Positions 1 through 10,599 of a DNA stretch of 64,000 bases are shown here, piece by piece. The position numbers and the translations under genes were made by a program. The stretch is from Vermamoeba vermiformis. Lineage: Eukaryota > Tubulinea > Echinamoebida. The notes beneath the pieces were generated by a model. It made no database searches. It was not told where the DNA came from and was given only the letters and a program-made list of their open reading frames with translations. The stretch is taken from the NCBI GenBank assembly GCA_045837725.1, contig JBEWZL010000294.1:248001-312000 (forward strand), read 5' to 3'. Positions within the stretch are counted from its first letter, which is position 1. Each line of letters begins with the position of its first letter.

Positions 1-523
1 TGCTTATTTCCGGTTGTTTCGAGTTGAATATTTTGTGCAGCGAGGAAAGCAGATCTTCGACGCGCAAATAAATTTTTAAATAATAATCTGTATTCTTTAA
101 AAGTGATATTTGTTGATTAAACTGCTCTAATTTTCCTCGTAGCGTTTGAGATGATGCCTTCTTTGCTCTAATATCGTCGCTTAGTTGTTTGATCTCGATC
201 TCCAATTGCTCTAATTCGCTCAAGGATTGCTTTGCTAATTTTTGACCGACGTTTAATTTTTCAGGCAAATTTTGCTCTAATTTTTGAAGCTCCTAATGAT
301 ACAATAATATTTAAAATTAATTTCAGACTGATCAACCACAGGGAAGCATTAAGTTGTTCCCATTAGCGTATTTAATTGTAAAAATATAAGATAAAATTAC
401 CTCGGAAAGGTCATTGCGTTCTTTTTCTAATTGAGTTGCGAGGGTAAGAGATCTGTCACTGACCACGTCAGCAATCTCGACAAAATGTTTATTTAAGAAA
501 GTCTTCACGCTATCTTCGTCCAT
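1..523 (-). CDS. RINT1/TIP20-like vesicle-tethering protein, N-terminal part (runs off left edge)
   Basis: Two minus-strand exons are visible. Exon 1 runs 523-402, starting at the ATG of MDEDSVKTFLNKH. An open stretch continues upstream of that ATG to about 586 but has no better ATG. A GT-AG intron (about 401-294) joins ...ERNDLSE to ELQKLEQNLPEK. Exon 2 stays open to base 1. The protein is helical and coiled-coil-rich (ELEQLEIEIKQLSDDI), followed by TDYYLKIYLRVEDLLSSLH. This resembles the N-terminal coiled coil and the Y-x-K-x-L-x-x-hEEL segment of RINT1/Tip20/Dsl1-type subunits, which tether Golgi-to-ER vesicles. The assignment rests only on this short part. Another coiled-coil tether (COG, exocyst) is possible. 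Confidence 0.45.
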
Positions 524-849
524 ATTGTTGTGGTTAGACAAAATATAATTAATTCCGTCAGGTTGGCTAGCTGGTAAAGTTGACAAATCAATGAAAATAA
601 GTTTATAGTTCTGAACACTTGCCCAGAACCACGTCAGTATGAAAATACACTACATTAATAAAGGTTACTCAAGGAGGCGGGTATCTATCCTTATATGCGA
701 GGGGTAACAATGTAGTTTAAGGCGATAGAAGAAATTGTAAATGCCTCAGAAGAAGACGTACTTTAAATAGTAAGTACGAATAAGAGCTTTACGTTCCTGA
801 CAGGGCAAAATATATAAAATGAAATACAAGAATGATACATTTTTGATCT

Positions 850-1332
850 GAATTATTTTATTTAATTTGAATTGTCTCAGCAAGTCAATATAGCCCTCAT
901 TTTTTATAGTGCGATTGAATTAAAAATATTAATCGTATTTGAAAATAGCGGAATTTTTGTACGTTCTTCGCGCCTGGTATCTTGTGCAGGAGGATTCGGC
1001 AAAGTGATCGTGTCACCTCTGCGCTCCAAAAACACACGAATATCTGCTTGCAAGAATGTCCTATACAATAACAATATTCGATTAGAATCGTTGGTAGTGC
1101 GAGGGAACTCTTAGAGTGGTTTTTCGTCGCTCGATCTACGTCCTCAGTCTTAGGAGGCAAAAGAGTAGTCTCGTTTTCAGTAACAAAAGTATGGGTAAAT
1201 GGCAACGAACTAAAGCCACACATTCAATATCACTCCAACGACCGCCAATGAATCATTGCCGACTAATATAACCAATGCCACGAGCACTAATGAGTCGCTT
1301 CCTACTGGTTCTGACGCTAACCTGCTACCTTA
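850..1332 (+). other. Unresolved coding-like stretch, possibly a decayed secreted-type gene
   Basis: One frame reads as a plausible beta-rich segment (around FENSGIFVRSSRLVSCAGG to RLESL, about 940-1093). A possible 58-nt intron (GTAGTG...CTTAG, about 1095-1152) would join it to GGKRVVSFSVTKVWVNGNE. Downstream, in a different frame, is a Thr/Asn-rich tail with N-glycosylation motifs (NIT, NAT, NES) ending at a stop near 1332. There is no ATG start and no single continuous frame. It could be a remnant of a surface-protein gene or chance. The rest of 524-1845 shows nothing I can support. Confidence 0.2.
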
Positions 1333-1845
1333 AGTACGTTAAAATTAAATTTTAATTTTGAAGCCCAAATCTTGCCTTTTTCAGTAATTACCAGAAATGT
1401 TTACTAGTCGCTAATTTAAGGGCTATTTCAGCGCTGAGTAATATTTCTATCTACATTATTATCTATCTACCGTAATAAGATAAAGCTAGACTCCGTCAAG
1501 ACGATCCGCGCAACGCAGAAATTTTTAAATTGACACTGAAGTTGATTGAGGCTCTATGGATCTATTATACCATCTTATTTCGATGCGTCAGTTTCAATTT
1601 GCGAGTTTTCTGAAGAACGTTTGACTGAAATAATAGCCCGCAAGGAATCCAGAAAACTAGTAATTTGACACTTGGATGTTCATCAGAGGCGATCAGTTGT
1701 GATGTCTGCACTCGCTCACACGAGTTCTCTTCAAAATGGATGGCTGACCAATCAGCGACGAGCTCGTTCAGTGAACCAATGCCGTTACGCGACGCCAAAT
1801 CCTTAATTTTTATTCTTTTCAGTTTGCCTCAACCAACTACAACAA

Positions 1846-3057
1846 ATGGACGTAGACGATTATATGAACCAAATATACGAAGCTATGGCTAACCATGCCG
1901 AGCGCTACTCGGCTCACCTTAACAAGAAAAGTAAGAAACGTTGCCACGCAGGTCTCCAGTACCGAACTAATGCCTTTTTTAGAGACTGACTTGCAGAGAG
2001 CGATCGACGAACTCAATAACGCGGGGCAACCGAGTAAGCAATCGCTGAAATTAGTACATGACATTTTTGTAACCTCGGATCCGAAATTTATTTTTAGTTC
2101 CTGCGGAGTTGGCTGCAGCTCTTCATAAGGTCGATGAAGATATCGAGGGCAGCAAGACTATGTTCAAGATGGCTGACGATCTCAGGAGCGGAAAGATCAA
2201 ACTGCCGGAGAATGATACTAGTATGCCTGACTTCACATCCGAGTTTGAGTCAAAGCCAAAAAAGACAATGAGCGAGAAACAGTATAGCGATGACTCTCCT
2301 AATGGTAACGTTATATCATTCATTCCCTATTATCTTAACATTTAATTCGGCTAGGTCAGTTGACGCGAGATCTGAATGCGGAGATGGCGAACAGACCTGA
2401 CTTTAAGGTCTTTGTGCCTCAAGTGTTCGGATGGGACTCCTACAAACCTTTCACCGACTTCCATGCATCAGTCACGCAAGATGATCCTACCAAGACCTCC
2501 CCAGGCAAAGTTTTAGGTGTTGGAAGCAGCCGCAATGTTGAAATCGACGTCATGCCGAAGCTCAAGGTCGCCAAGGACTGGCTGAGAAGGTCGCTGTTAA
2601 CTCTCCGACTTCTCATCGCGAGTGGCTGGCGACGGACAGTACGTGTGGCTCGAAGGAAAGCAAGGCCAAGCTCAACAACTTGCTTCTGGAACTGTTCGAA
2701 CTCGAGAAGTCAGTGTCGTTCTACTTCGCTAAGTGTCATCCAACAACTGACAAGCGCCTGAAAATCATTCAAAGCGGCATGATGGCTTCGTTAATAACAC
2801 CGGACACCGTCAGAAAGTCTGTGCAAGAGATCATCATGAATCACTTGCGTTACCAACTCAAGAACTTGTACGCGCTCTACAAGAGGGACTGTCTTCGCAT
2901 ATGGAGCTCGCCGATACCTTACGACGCGCCCGCAGACGATAGCAGCGATGATGAGAGCTCCGCTGAAGAGGAAGATCTCGATCAGATTCCCGTCATGAGC
3001 TGCGTGTTCACGCCATGGGGTCCTAAGTTCCTTCAAGGAGGTCCCAAGCGCAAGTAG
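1846..3057 (+). CDS. Unrecognised protein with acidic C-terminal segment
   Basis: Starts at the ATG of MDVDDYMNQIYEAMANHAE, just after a possible acceptor (TTTTCAG at 1821), so an upstream exon may exist. Introns inferred: 1931-1982, one near 2061-2108 whose edges are uncertain, 2305-2354, and a 44-nt intron 2517-2560 with a GTGTTG donor. The last one is needed to join ...SPGKVL to AQGRQGLAEKVAVN; without it the gene is out of frame. The C-terminus holds an acidic patch (PADDSSDDESSAEEEDLD) before ...PKFLQGGPKRK. No domain recognised. The last codons and 3' flank are copied twice downstream (the 185-bp repeats), which marks this gene as the left boundary of the tandem duplication. Confidence 0.55.
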
Positions 3058-3228
3058 TATCAGCTATGTCATACCTATTGGCACTCGTACCTCAAATGAT
3101 TTTTATGCTCGCTTTCGGGCTTGAGCATTCATTTTTGGCACGTGCTTTTTGAATGGTAAATTTTCGAGTCGAAATAAACCACTGTTGTTGGTAAACAAAG
3201 AGCACGAACGTTTTAATCGACAATATTT
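3046..3228 (+). repeat. 185-bp direct repeat, copy 1 of 3
   Basis: Begins in the last codons of the preceding gene (AAGCGCAAGTAG) and covers its 3' flank. It includes a hairpin-like TGCTC...GAGCA segment and ends about TTTTAATCGACAATATTT. Near-identical copies lie at 6247-6430 and 9395-9580, in the same orientation, each directly after one copy of the duplicated gene. Confidence 0.9.
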
Positions 3229-3352
3229 CTCGCAACAGTTTCTACTGAACAGGTTTCTTTCTTTTTATTCATCGTAAAAAAACTGAAAACCATTTACCAC
3301 GTCATGTAACAAAAGTTTATTGCTACGAAACACAACAATGAATTATTCAGCC

Positions 3353-6194
3353 ATGGCGACTCCTTTACCGCACCAGGTAAATATTTCGTTTAGTATTTTT
3401 TATTACAAAAATAAATTATAAAGGAGAAAAATTACTATTTAATTAAAACTATCGCCCTTGCCTTAATAAACGCGAAGATGCCATTAATCAATTATTTGGC
3501 GTATTTAGATGATGGATCCCGAAAATGCAGATGCGCGCCAAAATTCAGCGCTGAAAAAGTAAGTTCTGACAGTTAACGCGATTCAATCTCCTCAATAATC
3601 TCAAAGATAAAATTGATAAAAACGTCGCCAATCACAGCCCGGTTTCTATTTTAGTACAAAACGCGTAGTAGCATATTAGCATTTGCTTGAAACTGACGCT
3701 GAAGCCTACAACAGATCCAGCCTGAAGCGCCAAGTACTGCGAGATATAAGCAATCTACAAGAAGGCTTGGAAGGACCGAGGAAGACCAAAAGAGTCAATT
3801 TCATCGTCGAGAAACCTGATCGCCCTTCAACTTTAGCGAAGAATCGTCTGAGAAGAAGTAAGTCTTGATCTAGCCATATTATCCTAATTTACTGCCCTGC
3901 TTGAATATTTTTAATTTACCTTAGAATGCGATCGGCGAGCTAACTTTTGGTTCAGTTCCAACTCGATCAGCCATGCAGCCACTCACCGATAAGGAGAACC
4001 AAATTATAAAAATAATCGACAGTCTCGGCGACGTCAACAAGGTAGCTTACTTTGAATCTCTTCAAGCGATGTTTTGCCAACCGACGCCGATCTTGGCCAA
4101 CTTTCAAGTTGGAGTCACAAAAGACTTCTTAAAATACTTCTGGTCGTTGAAGTGGCCCAAAGAAGATCTTAACGAAGATGAGAGAAGTTACTTGGAGGAC
4201 TTCTCTAAATTTAAAGTCAAGTTCGTTGACGGCGAAGATGCGCCAGCTTTCGATCCGAGCGAACCGACGTTGGTCGTCTTGTGCAACCCTCCACCAAACC
4301 ACGCGTACTTGACGACACGTCTAAATGAGTTTGTGCACATTGACTCGTCCCATCGGTTAATGATCGTTGGCGACGTGTCACTGATGCTCGACCTCGGTTC
4401 ACGGCCCGTGTGGTCTAATATCTCCCTAGTGTACTATCTTGTAACCATGCACGACAAAAGGTAAGATTACAATACCTCTACGCTTGCATTTACTCGACAT
4501 TAACTCGAAGGCAATTAGTAGATCCACATTGTTCAAAGAGCTCACCTCGCACCATCTGGCGCAATCAGCAGGAATTCCGTCATTCGTCTTACAACTCCTG
4601 CACGATAAAGAAGTCCCCGAAGGCGACGATCCCATCTTCTTCTGGAACTTCACAGAAGATAAACGCGTTCTGGCGGTTGCACTTAAGCTGTTCATCTTCC
4701 AACACACCTTGGCGCCTATTAATACTGATTGGACTTACTGGTGCATCAACGCGATAGACCTTGCTCGGTCCTGTGGCTGCTTAGTGGCCGATCCTCGTGT
4801 CACGGCCATTCGGACGCCGAACTCCTCATTCGAGTCTTTGGAATCTACTTTGCAGCTTCAGTACTCGTCTAAAGTTGTTGTCTGGCCAGATATTATGATC
4901 AAAGAGTTTACGAAAGACCACCCGTACGCTGTTAGAGACTTGCAGCCGAAGGACACAGAAGTAGGGTGGTTGTTGCTCGAACAAATCACCGCACAAAACA
5001 TGGCGAAGCATCACAAAGAATCGCAGACACTTGGCGAACGCTTCACCTTCTTGTCAACTTCTTTCATTGCGCACATTAAGCACGAAGTGCCAGCCAAGTA
5101 TGAAATAATGCCGCAAGTCAAGGAAAAAGCCAAGCCAGTGCTGACAATGAAAAAGTTCCTTAATAAGAAAACAGTTAATCGCAAAGATTTTTGGGAGTTC
5201 ACAAAGCACGTGCTGCAGCCTAACCAACCAATGGTGTGTCGAGACAAAGGCTCAACGCCGGATTGGATGGTCAAGCTAGTTGACGGCGACAAGCAGCACC
5301 TGCTCTGTATTCAGCTTAAGACTGGGGAGGAAAATTACACCATCGAGCGCGTACTTGATGAATTGGCGAAGAGTCCAGGAGTGGAAGTTAAAGACAAAGT
5401 GCGTTCATTCTGGTTCTTTCGACGAATGGCATTAACACTGTTTTAGGATTATGCGTACCGCAACGTTGTTTACCAAGAGTCAGGAGAGCACGGTATCAAG
5501 CTGACTTTTGTCTTCGGCGCCATTTCTCATTCGCACGTGAAGAGCTTGTGTGTGAATAGGAAGTACCTAGCCAAAGGCAGCAGCAATCATTTTGGTGCGT
5601 TGCGCATCACGCACGAGTCGTACAAGACAGTTCCGGAAAATGTCGAAATTATCGTTCTTCTCGAAGCAGGACTTATCAATTTGCTCGGCGTGGACAACTA
5701 CGCTTTCATAAAGGCGTACGATGCAAATGCAGTGCGCGAAAATCGAGGTCAGTGATTTTGAAAGTAATAATACCTTAGTAGTACTGACACTTCCACCAGT
5801 AATTAAAGCACTCGAATCCGATTTCTCGGCTCACGATGAAAATCACCCAGACCATTCAGCAGAGGACGTGCAAAAGATGCTGCAAAGTATCTTGGAACAA
5901 AAGGCACGAAATTATCGCGACAAGTACGACATCAAATTGACTTTGACTGTGACGCCAAAGAGTGCGAGCCCCGAACATGTGATGGCAGACGAGGCACCCT
6001 ATTCTCCAATCACAACGAGTGAAGCTGAGAACAATGAGCCACTAGCCATAGTCAGCGCGCAGACAAATCAGCAAAGCCGCGTTCGTCCACGCGAAAACGA
6101 CGAAGAAAATGACGCTGAGCCTGTGCAAAAGAAACAGAAGACTGAAGGGGCTGTCAGCGCTGATGACCAAGAGAAGAAGGCCAATGATGAATAG
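3353..6194 (+). CDS. Tandem-duplicated 765-aa protein with PD..QxK nuclease-like signature, copy 1
   Basis: Seven exons fit in phase: 3353-3376, 3509-3558, 3715-3857, 3956-4460, 4519-5398, 5447-5747, 5800-6194. All introns are GT-AG, with CTGAC or CTAAC branch-point-like motifs before several acceptors. An in-frame ATG at 3338 exists only in this copy, so I chose the ATG at 3353, which both copies share. The N-terminus is short and basic. The middle is a large globular region (TLVVLCNPPPNHAYLTTRL; WCINAIDLARSCG). Then comes TPDWMVKL-(spacer)-LLCIQLKTG, which resembles the PD-(D/E)XK restriction-endonuclease core (PD...QxK). The C-terminus is a charged tail with an NLS-like KKQKTEG. It recalls nuclease-bearing Crinkler/RHS-type proteins, but I see no Crinkler header or clear P-loop, so function stays tentative. 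Confidence 0.7.
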
Positions 6195-6246
6195 AATTTG
6201 CGCGGCTACCACACGGCACTTATGATTCGTGCGTACCGTCATTACT

Positions 6247-6430
6247 AAGCGCAAGTAGTATCATCTATGTCATACCTATTGGCACTCGTACCTCAAATGA
6301 TTTTTATGCTCGCTTTCGGGCTTGAGCATTCATTTTTGGCACGTGCTTTTTGAATGGTAAATTTTCGAGTCAAAATAAAACCACTGTTGTTGGTAAACAA
6401 AGAGCACGAAACTTTTAATCAACGATATTT
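6247..6430 (+). repeat. 185-bp direct repeat, copy 2 of 3
   Basis: Same sequence as 3046-3228, including the AAGCGCAAGTAG start although no reading frame ends there now. It lies 52 bp after the stop codon of duplicate copy 1 and marks the junction between the two tandem units (offset about 3.2 kb). Confidence 0.9.
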
Positions 6431-6540
6431 ATTCTGAGGATACTTCTTGCACAGTTTCTACCGAACAGTAAAAACGTATATCGTCATGTAACAAAAGTTT
6501 ATTGCTATGCAGCGCAAAATACAATGAAGATTATTTAGCC

Positions 6541-9342
6541 ATGGCGACTCCGTTACCGCAACAGGTAAATTATTATTTTAGTAAATTAGAAAAATTTCTT
6601 AATTACTTGAAGCTATCGCCCTTGCCTCAATAAACGCGAAAATGCCATTAATCAATTATTTGGCGTATTTAGATGATGGATCCCGAAAATGCAGATGCGC
6701 GCCAAAATTCAGCGCTGAAAAAGTAAGTTCTGACAGTTAACGCGATTCAATCTCCGCAATAATCTCGAAGATAAATTAATAAAAAAACCAATCATAGCTC
6801 GAGTTCTATTTTTAGTACAAAACCCGTACGCGCTATTGCTTGAAACTGACGCCCACAACAGATCCTGCCTGAAGCGCCAAGTACTGCGAGATATAAACAA
6901 TCTACAAGAAGGCTTGGAAGGACCGAGGAAGACCAAAAGAGTCAATTTCATCGTCGAGAAACCTGATCGCCCTTCAACTTTAGCGAAGAATCGTCTGAGA
7001 AGAAGTAAGTAGGCAATAACTTGGGACAATATGGCTAGATCAGGATGTTTATCGACTTTGAATATTAAGTTACCTTAGAATGCGATCGGCGAGCTAACTT
7101 TTGGTTCAGTTCCAACTCGATCAGCCATGCAGCCACTCACCGATAAGGAGAACCAAATTATAAGAATAATTGACGGTCTTGGCGACGTCAACAAAGCAGC
7201 TTACTTTGAATCTCTTCAAGCGATGTTTTGCCAACCGACGCCGATCTTGGCCAACTTTCAAGTTGGAGTCACAAAAGACTTCTTAAAATACTTCTGGTCG
7301 TTGAAGTGGCCCAAAGAAGATCTTAACGAAGATGAGAGAAGTTACTTGGAGGACTTCTCTAAATTTAAAGTCGAATTCGTGGAAGGAGCAGATGCTCCAG
7401 CTTTCGATCCGAACGAACCAACGCTGGTCGTCTTGTGCAACCCTCCACCAAACCACGCGTACTTGACCACACGTCTAAATGAGTTTGTGCACAATGACTC
7501 GTCCCATCGGTTAATGATCGTTGGCGACGTGTCACTAATGCTCGACCTCCGTTCACAGCCCGTGTGGTCTAATATCTCCCTAGTGTACTATCTTGTAACC
7601 ATGCACGACAAAAGGTAAGATTACAATACCTCTACGCTTGCATTTTCTCGACATTAACTCAACGGCAATTAGTAGATCCACATTGTTCAAAGAGCTCACC
7701 TCGCACCATCTGGCGCAATCAGCAGGAATTCCGTCATTCGTCTTACACCTCCTGCACGATAAAGAAGTCCCCGAAGGCAACGATCCCATCTTCTTCTGGA
7801 ACTTCACAGAAGATAAACGCGTTCTGGCGGTTGCACTTAAGCTGTTCATCTTCCAACACACCTTGGCGCCTATTAATACTGATTGGACTTACTGGTGCAT
7901 CAACGCGATAGACCTTGCTCGGTCCTGTGGCTGCTTAGTGGCCGATCCTCGTGTCACGGCCATTCGGACGCCGAACTCCTCATTCGAGTCTCTGGAATCT
8001 ACTTTACAGCTTCAGTACTCGTCTAAAGTTGTTGTTTGGCCAGATATTATGATCGAAAAGTTTACTCGACACGCGTACGCGTTTAGAGACTTGCAGCCGA
8101 AGGACACAGAAGTAGGGTGGTTGTTGCTCGAACAAATCACCGCACAAAACATGGCGAAGCATCACAAAGAATCGCAGACACTTGGCGAACGCTTCACCTT
8201 CTTGACAATTTCTTTCATCGCGCACATTAAGCACGAAGTGCCAGCCAAGTATGAAATAATGCCGCAAGTCAAGGAAAAAGCCAAGCCAGTGTCAATGAAA
8301 GCGTTCCTTGATGTGAAAACGGTTAATCGCAAAGATTTTTGGCAGTTCACCAAGGACGTGCTGCAGCCTAACCAACCAATGGTGTGTCGAGACAAAGGCT
8401 CAACGCCGGATTGGATGGTCAAGCTAGTTGACGGCGACAAGCAGCACCTGCTCTGTATTCAGCTTAAGACTGGAGAGGAAAATTACACCATCGAGCGCGT
8501 ACTTGATGAATTGGCGAAGAGTCCAGGAGTGGAAGTTAAAGGCAAAGTGCGTTCATTCTCGTTCTTTCGACGAATGGCATTAACACTGTTTTAGGATTAT
8601 GCGTACCGCAACGTTGTTTACCAAGAGTCAGGAGAGCACGGTATCAAGCTGACTTTTGTCTTCGGCGCCATTTCTCATTCGCACATGAAGAGCTTCTGTG
8701 TGAATAATAAGTTCCTAGCCAAAGGCAGCAGCAGTCATTTTGGTGTGTTGCGCATCACACACGAGTCGTGCAAGAAAGTACCGGAAAATGTGGAAATTAT
8801 CGTTCTTCTCGAAGCAGGACTTATCAATTTGCTCGGCGTGGACAACTACGCTTTCATAAAGGCGTACGATGCAAATGAAGTGCGCGAAAATCGAGGTCAG
8901 TGATTTTGAAAGTAATAATACCTTAGTAGTACTGACACTTCCACCAGTAATTAAAGCACTCGAATCCGATTTCTCGGCTCACGATGAAAATCACCCAGAC
9001 CATTCAGCAGAGGACGTGCAAAAGATGCTGCAAAGTATCTTGGAACAAAAGGCACGAAATTATCGCGACAAGTACGACATCAAGTTGAATTTGACCGTGA
9101 CGCCAAAGAGTGCGAGCCCCGAACACGTGATGGCAGACGAGGCACCCTATTCTCCAATCACAACGAGTGAAGCTGAGAGCAATGAGCCGCTAGCCATGGT
9201 CAGCGCGCAGACAAATCAGCAAAGCCGCGTTCGTCCACGCGAAAACGACGAAGAAAGTGGCGCTGAGCCTGTGCAAAAGAAACAAAAGACTGAAGGTGCT
9301 GTCAGCGCTGATGACCAAGAGAAGAAGGCCAATGATGAATAG
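6541..9342 (+). CDS. Tandem-duplicated protein with PD..QxK nuclease-like signature, copy 2
   Basis: Same seven-exon structure as the copy at 3353-6194, with very high identity in exons and introns, so the duplication looks recent. The ATG at 6541 (MATPLPQQ) is the first usable start; an earlier ATG is followed by a stop. Conserved blocks include QPLTDKENQII, FWSLKWPKEDL and TPDWMVKL...LLCIQLKTG. Differences are mostly single residues plus small length changes (for example KEFTKDHPYAV versus EKFTRHAYAF, and MKKFLNKKT versus MKAFLDVKT). It ends in the same NLS-like KKQKTEG tail. Role unknown; see copy 1 for the tentative nuclease reading. Confidence 0.7.
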
Positions 9343-9394
9343 AATTTGCGTGGCTACCACACGGCACTTATGATACGTGCGTACCGTCGTTACT

Positions 9395-9580
9395 AAGCGC
9401 AAGTAGTATCATCAATGTCATACCTATTGGCACTCGTACCTCAAATGATTTTTATGCTCGCTTTCGGGCTTGAGCATTCATTTTTGGCACGTGCTTTTTG
9501 AATGGCAAATTTTCGAGTTGAAATAAAACCACTGTTGTTGGTAAACAAAGAGCACGAATGTTTTAATCGACAATATATTT
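9395..9580 (+). repeat. 185-bp direct repeat, copy 3 of 3
   Basis: Third copy of the tail repeat, after duplicate copy 2. It ends only about 26 bp before the PIG-H start codon, so it probably carries the promoter/5' leader of that gene. Confidence 0.9.
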
Positions 9581-9606
9581 ATTTTGTATTATATAATCAA
9601 TTTATA

Positions 9607-10426
9607 ATGGTGTCGCTTGCGTATCAATGCGATTTCATCAATCAAGATGTTCGTAGATTCAAAGTGACGCGAGAAGAACACTTCTTTACGAGATTTGATT
9701 TATTTTTAGCTATTACAATAATATTGTCTATAACCTACGAGGTAAGATTAGCTTATTTTGCGCAGCTGACGTCAGATAAAATAAAAATTAAATATATATT
9801 TTAAAAATATGAAAAATAGCTAGAGAAATAAGCTAATCATAATTATACAGCTAATATTTTTTGAAATGGAATACCACACAATTTTGGAGAAGACATGGCT
9901 GTGGATCTGCATTGCAGTTTCATTGCTACGATTTATTTTCAGGTTATACACCGTAAAACAAGGTAAATATTTTTCCATTATTTTTAATAATTTTTAACGA
10001 TTTTTTAGAGTCCTTAGAAGTCGTACGAGACATGGGCGTACAATTGACTACAAAATATTTCAGCGGGCTCGAAAAACACAAATTTATCGAAAAAGAGAAG
10101 ATTAGAACAGTAATAGTGAACGAAGGCATCAAATTCGGTGATATTAAATTCTATTTGGCTTTCGTTATTCGAAGTAGCGACGAAATGATAATAGCGTTTG
10201 AAGTACGTCAAATCTGGTCAACTTTTCTCAGCTCTATTTAACCATAATACTATAGAATTTGATGCCCAAGCTGAGGGTGCTGAGTGATGTCTATCAAGGC
10301 GCACGTAAGTCATATTCGATAATATACCATAGTCCAGGACCTCACACCATTCGTTGGTCAGGCTACATTTTGTTCGGTGAAGAGGATGAAAACAGACGAA
10401 AGATTGAGACCAGAAAACTATTGTAA
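9607..10426 (+). CDS. PIGH: PIG-H-like subunit of the GPI-GlcNAc transferase
   Basis: Four exons in phase: 9607-9741, 9851-9962, 10009-10202, 10256-10426, giving 203 aa (animal PIG-H is about 188). Hydrophobic segments near the N-terminus (FDLFLAITIILSITYE and LWICIAVSLLRFIF) are followed by the conserved PIG-H/GPI15 core: ESLEVVRDMGVQLTTKYFSG, EKIRTVIVNEGIKFGDIKFY and LMPKLRVLSDVYQGAR. PIG-H is a structural subunit of the ER complex that transfers GlcNAc to phosphatidylinositol, the first step of GPI-anchor synthesis. A 35-nt intron inside exon 4 (GTAAGT...ATAG) is possible and would change the last 50 residues. The 48-58 kb gene family encodes likely GPI-anchored clients. Confidence 0.85.
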
Positions 10427-10599
10427 ATATATTTAATATGGTCACGTGTTATGTAAAGTGATGATTATTGTCTGTGCAAGAACCTGATGGATATTTTTTT
10501 GAAGCCGGTTATTTTTCTATTAAAAAGTTTTATTCCACAAAGCTAAGCCAAATATATCACAAAGAATACAATCAAAAACAACGAGCGAGCTGTTTAGTC

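Noticed and set aside
872-1223. Opposing short open frames on both strands
   Set aside because: Neither has a proper ATG start together with splice signals and a recognisable protein; only a tentative remnant is reported.
2517-2680. Apparent frameshift in the acidic-tailed protein gene
   Set aside because: A 44-nt GT-AG intron (2517-2560) restores the frame, so a break is not needed.
3559-3714. In-frame stops between exons 2 and 3 of duplicate copy 1
   Set aside because: Both copies splice in phase to a later acceptor (CAACAG at 3714 and its counterpart), which removes them.
9502-9606. Upstream extension of PIG-H through the third tail repeat
   Set aside because: The frame enters the 185-bp repeat, which is noncoding in its other positions; the ATG at 9607 gives the family's expected length.
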